DNA from: Typha latifolia
Taxonomy: Eukaryota > Streptophyta > Magnoliopsida > Poales > Typhaceae
Assembly (NCBI GenBank): GCA_019914945.1
Contig: CM034102.1
Coordinates: forward strand, 15,117,501-15,181,500
Direction: 5' to 3'
Length of the DNA stretch: 64,000 bases
In this document: in pieces, positions 49,889 to 61,200 of the stretch
How the letters are laid out: every line of letters starts with the position of its first letter
Numbering within the stretch: position 1 is the first letter of the stretch
Translations under genes and position numbers: made by a program
The notes under the pieces: model-generated
Database searches by the model: none
The model's input: the letters and a program-made list of their open reading frames with translations, nothing else
Told to the model about the DNA's origin: nothing

Positions 49889-50586
49889 CTCTATATTCCT
49901 CACCTTATGAAAACTAAATCAATCAAATAATGGCAAAATGGATCAGTTATGTACCTTTTCTTTCAAATATCAACAGTACAGCAACACCCAAACCATTCAA
50001 AGGATCTAAAAAACTTTTGGCACAACCTAGTTGAGATCAAAAGCCAAAAACACAATCTCGAGATCACAAATAGAGATAGAAGCTAGGCTAATGGCATCTA
50101 ATGCCTCTTGAGATTCAAGAGTGCAAGCAGCCAATAAAATCTAACAACAGCAAACAAGACATTGTGGGCTCAAGAGACAGGAAACCCAGCTGTAACCAGA
50201 AGTTGAAAAGCCAAACCAGCAGAGAATCTTGAAACCTCAGCACCTCCAAAAGTCCATGAACACAGTGACAGAACGCAACTCTTTCATCACCCCTATCATT
50301 CTCTTTGGCCAGAGACCATCCTTGAGCCAATATAGCAAAGTAAAAAAAGACCAACCACTCAGCTAAAAGTAGGGAAAAAGAAAAGTTACCCACTTCAGAT
50401 TCCTTTCTCCTTTTACCACCCCTGTCCTCCTTAAATCCTTTCCCTCTTGAAAACAACAATATAAAATGGGAGCTTCCTTCAATGGCTTTTACTGTTCTCC
50501 ATTGCTCGTGAAGAGCAAACTAAGAGATTTGCAACAACAAAAAAAAAAAAAAAACACCTACTGTTCTCCAATCCTTGCATTTTATA
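49889..50586 (-). promoter_or_regulatory. bHLH gene leader and TATA box
   Basis: A TATAAAAT box on the minus strand at 50586-50579, about 690 bp upstream of the ATG. The transcript probably starts near 50550 and contains a leader intron ending at CATAAG just before GTGAGGAAT (about 49905). A 114-codon frame at 50459-50115 lies in this leader. It has no recognisable domain and is treated as a leader sequence, though it could act as a uORF. Confidence 0.45.
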
Positions 50587-50599
50587 CACACGCCTATAC

Positions 50600-52274
50600 A
50601 TCATTAACCACCGACACTGAGAAAGGCAAAAAAAAAAAAATTCAGCATATCCGCCAATGAATTCTAATTTTACTAAACAGTTTACGACAAGTAATATGTG
50701 CTTTTTTTTTTGTGTGTAAACGTAGTAAAAGCCAAAAAAAATTGGATTAATAAAAAGGTTAAAGATAAGAGGTTTTTAGTAATAAGATTAGAAGCTAGGT
50801 GGCAGAAATAACCCAAAAAAATAAAAAGAACACTTGAACTCCCTTATTTGTTTAATCCAGTGAACTTAATTTAATGATTTCTGCTTTAGCTTTTCGAACC
50901 ATTCTTTAATTATGCTGTTTAACTTTGTTCTTTTACTAAGCATCTAACTGGCTTCCTGACATTGCCAACTTTTCGTATATTTCTTTATCTATATCTTCTG
51001 AATGAGATGTGCTGTAAATAACACTACTCCATTATTATTATTTTACAGTTTAAATTCTAAGAAATCAACATTCCTACAATAATTTCTATGTTCGTCTAAT
51101 CGTCCAAGAGTTTCCAAAGTATTTAAAAAAATTTGGCCGGCAAATATATATATATATATATAAACTTGATAGGTAATTAACTTGGGTATGTGTGCGAGAC
51201 AACGGAACGGAGTTTCCGTCTCACTGTTAGAAATATGTGATATGCTTTAAAATCCGAGTCATAATCTAGGTGTAGCATAAACTCTTCATCATATAGTCTT
51301 TATTATCCTTCACACTTCACCGTATAAATATTTATTATTTAATATGTCTCAAGAAATCACACGATGTTGTTAGTTTTCTTGATGGTCAGTTATCATATAA
51401 ACAAATTAAAATAGAAAAAAATTAATCGAAGATATTTTTTGAAGCATAAAAAATAAAATGCAAGAATCGAATAATAACAATAATAAAAGCAAGATATATG
51501 TTATTTTTATATAAATTTCCTACTCTTCTATTTGCAAATATTTTTCATCTATCTTAAGCCTTTTCTTCCACTTGCTAAGACTTTGAGAGTTCAAGCTATT
51601 ACTAGTTAATTGGCAAGTGTGCTTGAGATTGAGTTTGCACCAAACATATTGTTTATTATTATCGGCCATCAAATTAACACTATGGGAATTTGAGAATCTT
51701 TCATTGTATAAATTAAGATTCGCTCAAGATTGCTGCATATTTAGCAAAGATTCCTACGATTTATCTATTTTTAAATGCTTCGCTCGCTTTTGATGTAACT
51801 TCAGAAATGTAAGATTTAAACCCACAACCTCTAACTTTGATATTATATTAACTTACCAACTGATTTAAAAGCTTAAATTCTTAGCCCCCGTTTCACTTGT
51901 GGAAGAAGAATAGGCTTATACTAGAATAAGTCTGATATAGTAACTAAACAATATCTTTTAGCTTATTCTGGTATAATAATTTATCATTCTCTCTCATCTT
52001 ATTATATACAACTTTAAAAAAAAAGTATAATAATTTATAATTACTATATTAACTTTAGATTAGATATTATTTAATTACGCATCACCTTAACTATAATTGA
52101 GATTCCTTCTCTTTTTTTTCTTTTTAAAAAAATAATGATAAATATCTATATTACCACGCACTACAACGCACTGCTACTACGTAGCTACGCATTATCACGC
52201 ACTATAATGCATTGTCACTATATAGCCATGTATTGCTACGCATTGCATACTTGGAGCATAACATGTTGATAAAA
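50600..52274. other. Intergenic AT-rich region
   Basis: No coding signal. Contains short A/T and AT runs. At 52150-52260 there is a run of degenerate ACGCACTA/TACGCATT words repeated six or more times, directly before the TEX10-like fragment. Nothing else recognised. Confidence 0.45.
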
Positions 52275-53312
52275 AATGAGGAATGGTGGTGTACAAGAGG
52301 GGGTTGACGTTGTAATAGCTCTTCAAGAATATATCCCATTCCGTATACATTTTAGTTTATTTTTTTATCCACAATTTTCTATTTCCACATTGTCGTGATA
52401 GATTCACACTTTAAGCGTTATGGTACAATAATTGCGAGTTAGAAATATGTTTTAGAACTGTGATTGCTACCTTAGAGGGTAGCGATTAGCCATGACGGTT
52501 CATTTTACCATTTTGAGTGCAACTAATAGTAACTAAATTATTTTTCCTATTTTCTCAAATTGTGTACAAAGATTCAAGTGTGTCTACTAGCTAAAATTCA
52601 ATTTGTATTTCAAAGATTTTTATCTTAATTTTTTGTCTTGTTATAATAAATTTTTTTTAAATTTGTAAGTGTGATAGCTTATCTATGATAGCTTAATTTC
52701 ATTGGGCTACAATGAGGTTGAGTTAGTTGGGTTTTAGTCATGTGAACATAAAATTGTTTATTAAATAGTTCAAAATTTTTAAACATGACCTATTTATTAA
52801 ATGTAGTACATGGGTTATAAATGTTTTACAATATGGCAAATTATTTAAATTTATATAAGTTATTTGAGTTATAAACGAGTTTATTCATATTATAAATTGA
52901 TTGTTCAAGTAATAAATGAGCTTTTTGGATCGTAATTGGGTTAGCTCATCATAGATATATTGGTAAGAATGAGTTGGGTAATAAATACAAACACAAACAC
53001 AACTCGTTTAATAATCAAGTTAGGCAGTTATGACTCAAATCTAATTATAGTAAACTGACCCCTTGGATTTGTGTTGGGTTATCAGATCGATCGGGTGAAA
53101 AATTGTCACTCCTAATTTATTGTGGCTTAATTTTTTGTCAGCAATTTTTATTTCCAAACAGTATTGATATTTTTACTATTTGTTCTCCATTCTTAATTAA
53201 ATTATGGACATTTGTGATCACAAAGTTCGATGGATTTTTCTTTCTTGGGCTGCTCTTTTAAGGTTTTGAAGATGCAATAAATGGATAAAGGAGATAATTG
53301 TTGAGCGTTTTA
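52275..53312 (+). pseudogene. Partial, broken duplicate of the TEX10/IPI1-like gene
   Basis: Copies the downstream gene from inside its third exon, through its third intron, into the start of its fourth exon. The first part (GGTGTACAAGAGGGGGTTGACG, in pieces) corresponds to 55590-55623, and GATGCA.TAAATGG.ATAAAGGAGATAATT at 53270-53310 corresponds to 56636-56675. The intron between is collinear (for example GAGGGTAGC.ATTAG.CATG and GAGTGCAACTAATAGTAACT). The reading frame stops within a few codons, the exon C remainder is replaced, and the rest of the gene is absent. It sits about 3.3 kb upstream of the functional copy in the same orientation. Confidence 0.8.
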
Positions 53313-53770
53313 TAGTTAAAAGTACTAAACTATTCAACGTCTTATTAAGACATTAAATTACTCATTTTCGTAGATCATAATTTTTTTAACTAATAATCTA
53401 TTTTACATATATAATATGTCGTTGTGAAGATGAAACAAAAACAAATGTGATTGTTTTGATTAAAGCTTAATCGAATCTCAAACAAGAAAGATATATATAA
53501 AAATATAAAGAAAAAAATTGTATCATTATAATTTTGTGTTCAATTATCTATTTTAGTCATAAAATATTATTGGAAAAGATCTATAAGTTTGAATCACACA
53601 GTCATTCTCCGCAGCTAACTATGCTCAAGATTGTAAAAGAAAGGCGGTAACTCTTCCAAATTTTATTTCAATTTTCTCTGATAAAATATTCAACTCTTCG
53701 ACGTTGTCTAATATAAAATCCTGATATGATTAGCGCCGAGTAAAATATATGGCTACAGTGAAACAGACCC
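53313..53770. mobile_element. MITE-like fragment abutting the partial duplicate
   Basis: AT-rich sequence with GAGCGTTTTATAG-type words, ending GGCTACAGTGAAACAGACCC. This is the reverse of the terminus found at 13933-13952. It begins exactly where similarity of the duplicate to the TEX10-like gene ends, so it may have truncated it. The left terminus was not found. Confidence 0.4.
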
Positions 53771-54167
53771 ATTTTAGTATTAATTTTGAGGTGTATTTTA
53801 TTTGGATAAATAACGTATAAAAGAATGCTAGTTTGCTCAAAAACTCAAGATAATCAAGGAAATAAACTATGAAATTCGAACCCAACCCCGGACCGTAGAA
53901 AATGTATTAATATCCTAAACTCTTCGTTTATTTTCCCCTCCACTACTCAAAGTCTCAGTCTCTATCAGCCCTGAATACCTTCCTTTGTTTTCCACAAAGC
54001 TAAGAAACTGGATCAAAGACATGGCCTTTCTCCCAACCTATAGGCTATAGCAAGGTGGTTGGTTACCTTTCACTGGCTTAAGTGTGTCGTGCCAGTACTT
54101 TTTATTATCGATGAATGATCTGTGCACTGTGCTACTAAACTCTCGGAAAATCATAGTCGAGTCCCAA

Positions 54168-54170
<3 letters not shown>

Positions 54171-54200
<30 letters not shown>
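54171..54200. repeat. (CGC)n trinucleotide repeat
   Basis: Ten CGC/GCC units about 110 bp upstream of the TATA box of the TEX10-like gene, within the promoter-like transposon copy. Confidence 0.95.
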
Positions 54201-55229
54201 AAGGTGGCCTATCGCCATGGCGGGCCGCCTGACAGCCAAAAGACCGCCTTATCGGATTGGAAACGGGTCGAATATAACCAATTAAAATTAACTAACCGTT
54301 AACCCTCATATAAAACGAAAAATCACTGCTCTCCTCTCCGCTGCTCTCCTCTCTCTATCGTTAGAAGCTTAAACCCTAAAACATCAAAACCCTAACGGCG
54401 ACGAAGTGCGAGTGCGGCAACGGAAACAGCGTGCGTCCTCTTTCCCGCTTTCTCTCACTCTCTCTCACTCTCTCTCTTACTCTCTCACACCGAACTGTTT
54501 TTTTTTCGTTATTTTCAATTTTCGGTCTTAAATTCTTAGTCTGTTAATTCTTATTACTTAATAGGTTATGCTAGGCAGTTAGAGAAATTAATTGAAGTAA
54601 TTAACTAATTATCGATTGTGTTTACATTTTTCACTGTTAATCAATAATCAGTTAATCTGTTGAATTATTCGTTAGTTTTTATTTTTTTTCTTAATCTGTT
54701 AATTTGTTAATCAATAATCTGTTGAATGTTGATTGCTAATCTATTATTCTGTTGGTTGTTAATTTTCTTAATCTGTTTATGTTGAATGTTTTTCGAAGGA
54801 AAATGTGTTAATTACTTAATCTATTGATTAACAGTGAATTAACTTTTGGTGTTAGTCTGTTTTTGTTGAATTAGTGAATTACTGAAACAAGGAATTAGTT
54901 AATTAGTTATTAGAGTGGTATTGTGAATTACTGAATTAACTAGAGGAAGTAATCGGCAATTAGTTACTGGTTACTGTTTTAACTTTTTAGTTTTTACTGG
55001 AGGAACTAAAACAGTAATTAGTTACTGATTTTGTATATACTAAATTGGTTTCAACTTATATATAAGTGTATAATTTATATTACATATCTGCATTATATAT
55101 GTTTAATTACTTATTTATTATCTTTTATATTAAAAATGCTAGACCATTTTGTCACCCGTTTTGTCGCCCACCTTCCGCCTAGGTGGTGGGGTGATCGCCT
55201 GCCACCCTCAGCTGCCTTTCAGAACATTG
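54200..55229. mobile_element. Reversed copy of the hAT-type promoter-bearing element
   Basis: Collinear with the reverse of 18093-19001. Shared landmarks in order: CCTTATC.G near 54247, TATAAAA at 54309, a CT-rich leader, GGTTATGCTAGGCAGTTAGA at about 54563, and the terminal block CTTCCGCCTAGG...ATCGCCTGCCACC...CAGAACATTG ending at 55229. The right terminus is clear. The left is blurred; spacing predicts it near 54100, where CAGTACTTTT stands, and no target duplication was found. The element ends 20 bp before the start codon of the next gene. Confidence 0.65.
54309..54395 (+). promoter_or_regulatory. Core promoter and telo-boxes of the TEX10/IPI1-like gene
   Basis: TATAAAA at 54309-54315 is followed by a CT-rich initiator region (54328-54360) and two telo-boxes AAACCCTAA (54371-54379, 54387-54395). 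Telo-boxes are typical of plant ribosome-biogenesis genes, in keeping with the product. A leader intron probably runs from about 54431 to 55247 (ATGCACACAG acceptor). All of this lies within the transposon-like copy. Confidence 0.55.
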
Positions 55230-55248
55230 CTACATATATGCACACAGA

Positions 55249-58200
55249 ATGGTGCGATCAAAATCTAGTAATTCCAAGAAGCCGAAGCGTGGCGTCGATT
55301 TCAAGGTACAATTTTTTCTTTTATTCTCTCTATTTATAGCATCTCCTTAGTCTTTCTTCTCGAATCTAAACGATTTATTGCATGATTTCCAGAAAATAAA
55401 GCATAAGATTGGGCGGAAACTGCTCCCGCCGAAGAATTCAACCAATACCCAAATCAAATCCAAAGGTTTTGTATTATATCCTTTTGCATGTTTGATTCTA
55501 AGAATTTGGGGTGGTTTGGCTTAATGCTTGCGTGACGGTTTATTCGGGCAGCAATCGTTCTCCCGGAGCAGAGCATATCGGTTGAGAGACGGGGTATGGT
55601 GGTGGACAAGAGGGGGTTGACGCTTCAAGAACTTCTCAAAAAGACATCACATCGCAATCCAAAGATGCGGAGAGGTTGTCAGAGTTCTTAATTATCTAGT
55701 TTCTGGTGCTTCTTGCGTAGACATTTTAGTTTATTATAGTTTACTTCTTTGTCCACAATATTCTAGCTCCACAGTCCCACAGCATTTTCGCCCTTTAAAT
55801 GCCACACTACAATAGTTGTGGGTTAGAAATATGTTTTGGGGCTAGAGCGGCCGCCTTAGAGGGTAGCAATTAGTCATGGCGGCTCATTTTACCACTTTGA
55901 GTGCAACTAATAGTAACTAAATTATTTTCCTCATTTTCTCAATTTATTTACAAAGATTCAATTGTGTCTACTAACTAAAATTCAATCTGTACTTAAAAGA
56001 TCTTTATCTGAATTTATTATCTTGTTATAGTAAATTTCTTTGAAATTTGTAATTGTGATAGCTTTTTACACTAGTGTATCTTGGGTACACATTTTAATTC
56101 TTTTTATTGGGGTGATAATCAGGTTGGGTTAGCTGGGTTTGAGTCAGGTCACGATAGTGCCAACACGAACATGAGCTGTTCATTAAATATTTTAAAATTT
56201 CTAAACATGACTTGTTTACTGAACGGGTTACATGGGTCATAAATACTTTATAGTGTGACACAAATTATTTAAATTTATGTAAGTTATTTGAGTTTGTTTA
56301 TTCGTATTATAAATGGATTGTTCAAGTAATAAACAAGTTTTTTGGATCATAATTGGATTATCGCATCATAGATAGGTTGGTAGGTCAGGTCACAAATGAG
56401 TTGGGGTAATGAACACAAACACGACTTGTTTAATAATCATATTAGGTCGGGTCAAAAATTATCACCCTTATTTCTTGTAGTTTACTTATTTGTCAATAAA
56501 TTTCTAGTTCCATGTCATATTGACATTATTTTCTTTTTGTCCTCCATTCTTGATTAAATTATGGACATTTATTGCTGTGTAATCGCAAAGTTTGATGGAT
56601 TTTTCTTTCTTATGCTGCTCTTTTAACTTTTGAAGATGCACTAAATGGTATAAAGGAGATAATTCTTAAGGATCCTTCAAAGCTTAAACCCCAAGTTGTT
56701 TCCATGATGGAGAAGTTAAATCAGCTCATACATGATAATGATGGAGCAGTTCGTGACACCTTCTTCAACCTTTTGAGAATTGTCATCTTTCCATCTCTTA
56801 AGGGGGTATGTTTCCTTTCAGTACTATTACCTGCAATACTTGAAGCAAAAGGAAATGCTTGTTAGGATTATTCCTAATTGATCTTTTGATATAACCTAGT
56901 CATTGTTCTTTATGCCTTGACCAACAAGAATAGATGCATCCCATTTAGTACAAGCTAGAACTCTTTACATTCATACTCCATCCTTTTCCATTATCTTCTG
57001 TTGCACCTTATTTAATTGATGTTATTTTCTGCATGAAATATGCATGTCAAAGCAAAGTTACTGATAGTGCATCTAGAACCATTACTGTACATAATTAACT
57101 CGATGTGAAGTGGAAGATACTAATGATTTTACAATGTTTTGCAATCTTTGGAAGTAGAAACCCAAGCTCTAACAAATGCATGTTGTGATTAATATTGATT
57201 TGGCAATTGACTTTCCCACGTAATATATTCACTCTTAAGCAGAAAGAAGAAAGAGAGAATCACTTGATTTTCTATTACTGCAACATGTTAGTTATTTGTC
57301 CAATTTGCTTCATTGGGTCCGAGGCATTTTTGACTTTTGAGGTATTTGATAGGCATGTTGTTCATCATATGCTTACCATTTCCTTGCAGAGGACTATATC
57401 ATATTGAGCCTTTTCTAGTAAAGTCATGAGTATACCAATTCTAACTTCAATTGAAGCATTCCCATCGCCCTCCCAGTTTGCAGTTTTTTTTCTGGAAGTT
57501 CCAATCGCTGTTGACTATGTTCTAACCATTGTATGGACACTAATCTTCAACATACCTTTTGAGAAAGGTCTAGCTGCTGTGATTGTTTTCAGTAATTTTT
57601 TTCTCCATAGATGGCATCAGAGATGATACCGGAGATGAATTGGAAAGCACCATCTAACTTTCAACTTATAGTTTACTTTGCGAGTTATTAAAACCCTTAT
57701 TCGTAGCTATGGAGAATTCTCCTCTTTGTACAAAAATTAGATGAAATGCTACTATGCCTACATGGACATCTTTAGTTATTTTGAATTAGCCTCCTACTTG
57801 TTGATAACCTGTTTATATAGGCAATTGATGGGTTGTCCTAAATGAAATTAGTTTTGTCTAGCGTCCAATTTGCTGTGACAACTGGGTTCACGTGTCCATT
57901 GCTGTGGTAACTGGGTTCACGTGTCCATTGCTGTGCTACTACGATACATTACCCTAATTTATTGGATGAGCTACAAAGAGTTTCATATTAGTCATGAAAA
58001 CTGATGGATAAAAATAAGGACTGCAAATTTATATCTACTGGCTTAGGTTAAGAGACTTAGTGGCCTCTAATGATGGAATATTGTGAAGGACTTACTATCT
58101 TCACTTCTGTGCACCAGTTGATGAGTTGCTGGTAGAGAATGAACTTGATGACTTATGGCAATTACACTGTAGTGCTTAACATAATAATGCAAAGCTATGA

Positions 58201-61200
58201 TAAGGTGTTATGTTGATTTGCTTAATTTGGAGCTGGAATATCAGGAGAAGGAAAGTCACATGAGAATCAAGAGGGGATTACTCATATATTGGTAGTGATG
58301 ACCCCTGGGTAATTCCACCAAGAAGGATGCAATTCAGCCACTGATTTCTCTATGGCTACCATGTTGTTATGCTACACTTTCTAGCCAACTAGATATGTGT
58401 AAAAATAAATAGAAGCATCAATACCTTATAGGGAGATCTATTAGGCCTCATCTTTCCACTTCCCATGGTCAACTGTGTAAGTGGTTGAAATTTTATTGAT
58501 CATCTTCTTTTTGCAGGGACAACAAAAGCCACCGTCTTGATGCATAAATCTTGTAAGAGCTGACTTATTAAAATAGAATAGTTAGAAAAGTTCCGATTAA
58601 CATTGCCATGATGGATATCAAGTATTTCTGAAGCATGGGAATTGTAGGAAATTAATGGAATAAAATTTTGGTATATTCATATGTATAAAAAATTTGCTAA
58701 GCTGTCTGTAAACTAAGATGAGACTCTGGCAGCCTGGGACAAATAGAGATGGGCCTATTGCCTACTTCCCCGTATATGTCGTTTGTTGTCAATAGGTTAG
58801 CATATTCCATCAAAACAAAACTCTTAGAAAAGTTTCAGTTAGATGTCGAGATGTATGGCAAGTATCAAATATACTTAGAAAAGTTTTGGTTAATGGCCTA
58901 CTCTCTCTATGTTACCTCCTCTTTCCATGACTTGTGGGCAAAAGGTTAGCGTATAGAAAACTTTACAAGATCGTCTTTGAGGTTGTTACTTGATATGGCA
59001 ATAAGTCTTGCCCCACGCATCTAAGAGGTCATGGGTTGAACTCTTGAAAACAACTTACTAATAAATAATGGTAAGGCAGCAATTATCTCCCTTCTCACAC
59101 ACCCTGTTTGGAGCCTTGTGCATTAGGATCATTTTTTTAATTATTTTAGTAGATCCCATCTTTATTGGAATTGGAAGCCTGGGCTTCCCTCTTTTTTATT
59201 ATATGAGATATCTTCCTATAAGCTTGCTTATGATGAACAGAACTTATTTGCTTCTCTTCTATTCCTGGTGTTTTAAGTTACCTATGTCTCTACCCATTCA
59301 CTTGCTAATTAATGATTAGCTTGACTATCGTTATATTTCAAATCCGATGTTTTTTCAAGTTCCTTTTCTTATCTTTGTAATATTAAATCATATTCGATGT
59401 CCACTAAGTCGTTCCTAACATTCCTACCTCCTTTCTGCAGGGAATTCCAGGGGACATGATTCCGCTGCTGATGGACCGTAGTTTGCATGCAATGACACAT
59501 CTCTCAGTGGATATACGACTTATGGCTTTCAAATTTCTTCAACTTGTTATTCATAACCATCCGATATCCTTTTTCCACCATGCTGAGAGGGTTTGTACAA
59601 GCTTTAGTATAAGTTTGTGCAGTTTTATCTATTACTTTTGTGGATGTGTTAAACACATTTCTTGTGGTGTTGATTGTCTTAAAAGGTTATTTTGTTTGAC
59701 AAGTCTGTCTTAGTGCAAGCATAACACAGGTTGATGATTAATCCTACTTGATATTATGGTGTATAATTTGAATAAGTTTGAATAAGCATTCACTTTATTA
59801 TGTGAATTGGTCTGCATGATATGCTTATTGTTACAAACTTCTCTGTTACATGGGCATTTTTAGGTGCTATATTCTGAGGATTGCATACCAGCAAAGAGCG
59901 CATGCTAAGTAATGAAACTGCAGGACATGCCACAGGCACACTGACCTTCAGACCATGGGCACCATGAATGGATTCCATAGCGGTAGTGTCCATGGTCATA
60001 AGGGGGAGAGGCCACAGATGGAGGGAGATGAGAGTTAAAGCAGTGCATGAGGAGGGAGAGAGAGCGAGGGTGCTAGAGGCCTATCATCGCGGATCAGAGA
60101 CATAAGAGTTGGGGAAGAGTTATGGCTGAGGACTTAGGGTGTTCTTATCTATTTATATAAATGAGTGCCAAATTTGTTGTCGGAGTCGCTTGAAACCCAC
60201 TAGGCGTTGAACTATGTGCTCCATATCTAGCACTGCTGCAGCAGTACAATATGCGTCCCTTTGTCCTGCTGCCATTAATGTGCTGGCATGATATGCACAA
60301 GTCAGTATGCTCGCCCATTACAACCAATGTCATAATACCAACAGTGTATCAAGTTTCTGATTGATGAATGTGCAACTACTCACCAGCATAGTGAATATCT
60401 CTCTACTTACTATTTGAATTACCTGAAAGCTTTTGTTAACTTGTCCTTGTTTGGTATTCCCTATTTCCTTTCTATTGTCTTCTACGGACCACATAGGTAG
60501 GCATGTTAGACATGGCCTTGCTGATTTACAGTAGATTCATAGATAGATTGATTTTTTAGTGACAATACTTGTCATGCTTTATCAATACTGTTATGTTTAT
60601 TCTCATAATGTTTACTTTCAATCATGGCCTTGTAAAATAGGAATGCATATATGATATAAACATGGACATTTAATTTGCTTGTTGTTTCTGATTGTGTTAA
60701 ATTGGGAATTAATGCACTTATCCAAGCATGCCAGATATTTCTTGGGTCTTCTTGTTACGTAAGAAGCATATAATTATAGTAGTCCTATTCTGACGTTACA
60801 ATATTGTGATGTGTGATGTAATGTTCTGTAATTTATGTTCCTATAGCTTGGATTTGTTAACTATTATGCAACGATGGCTGTGCCAGTGGCACGTGCCATG
60901 CCATGCCACTAGCACGCATTTAACATAATTTGAATAAAAAATTTAGAATGTTTAAAGATATTTTTGGGTCTTCAGTATGTCAGTATTTGATTTTTGGTTT
61001 AAAAATGTATTAAAACCCACATTATAGTGTTTTATTTTTAGATTATTTTTGTAAATAATTTATTTATTTAAAAAAAAGTAATAGTCAAATATAAATATTA
61101 TTCAAAACATAATATGATTGAATATATTTATTAAAATTAATATTAACAATTGAACATTCCATAATATGATTGAATACTCCATAATATAATTGAACACATA

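Noticed and set aside
50115..50459. 114-codon minus-strand frame as a gene
   Set aside because: Lies in the bHLH 5' leader, no recognisable domain, Trp/Phe/Leu-rich by composition; kept only as leader sequence.
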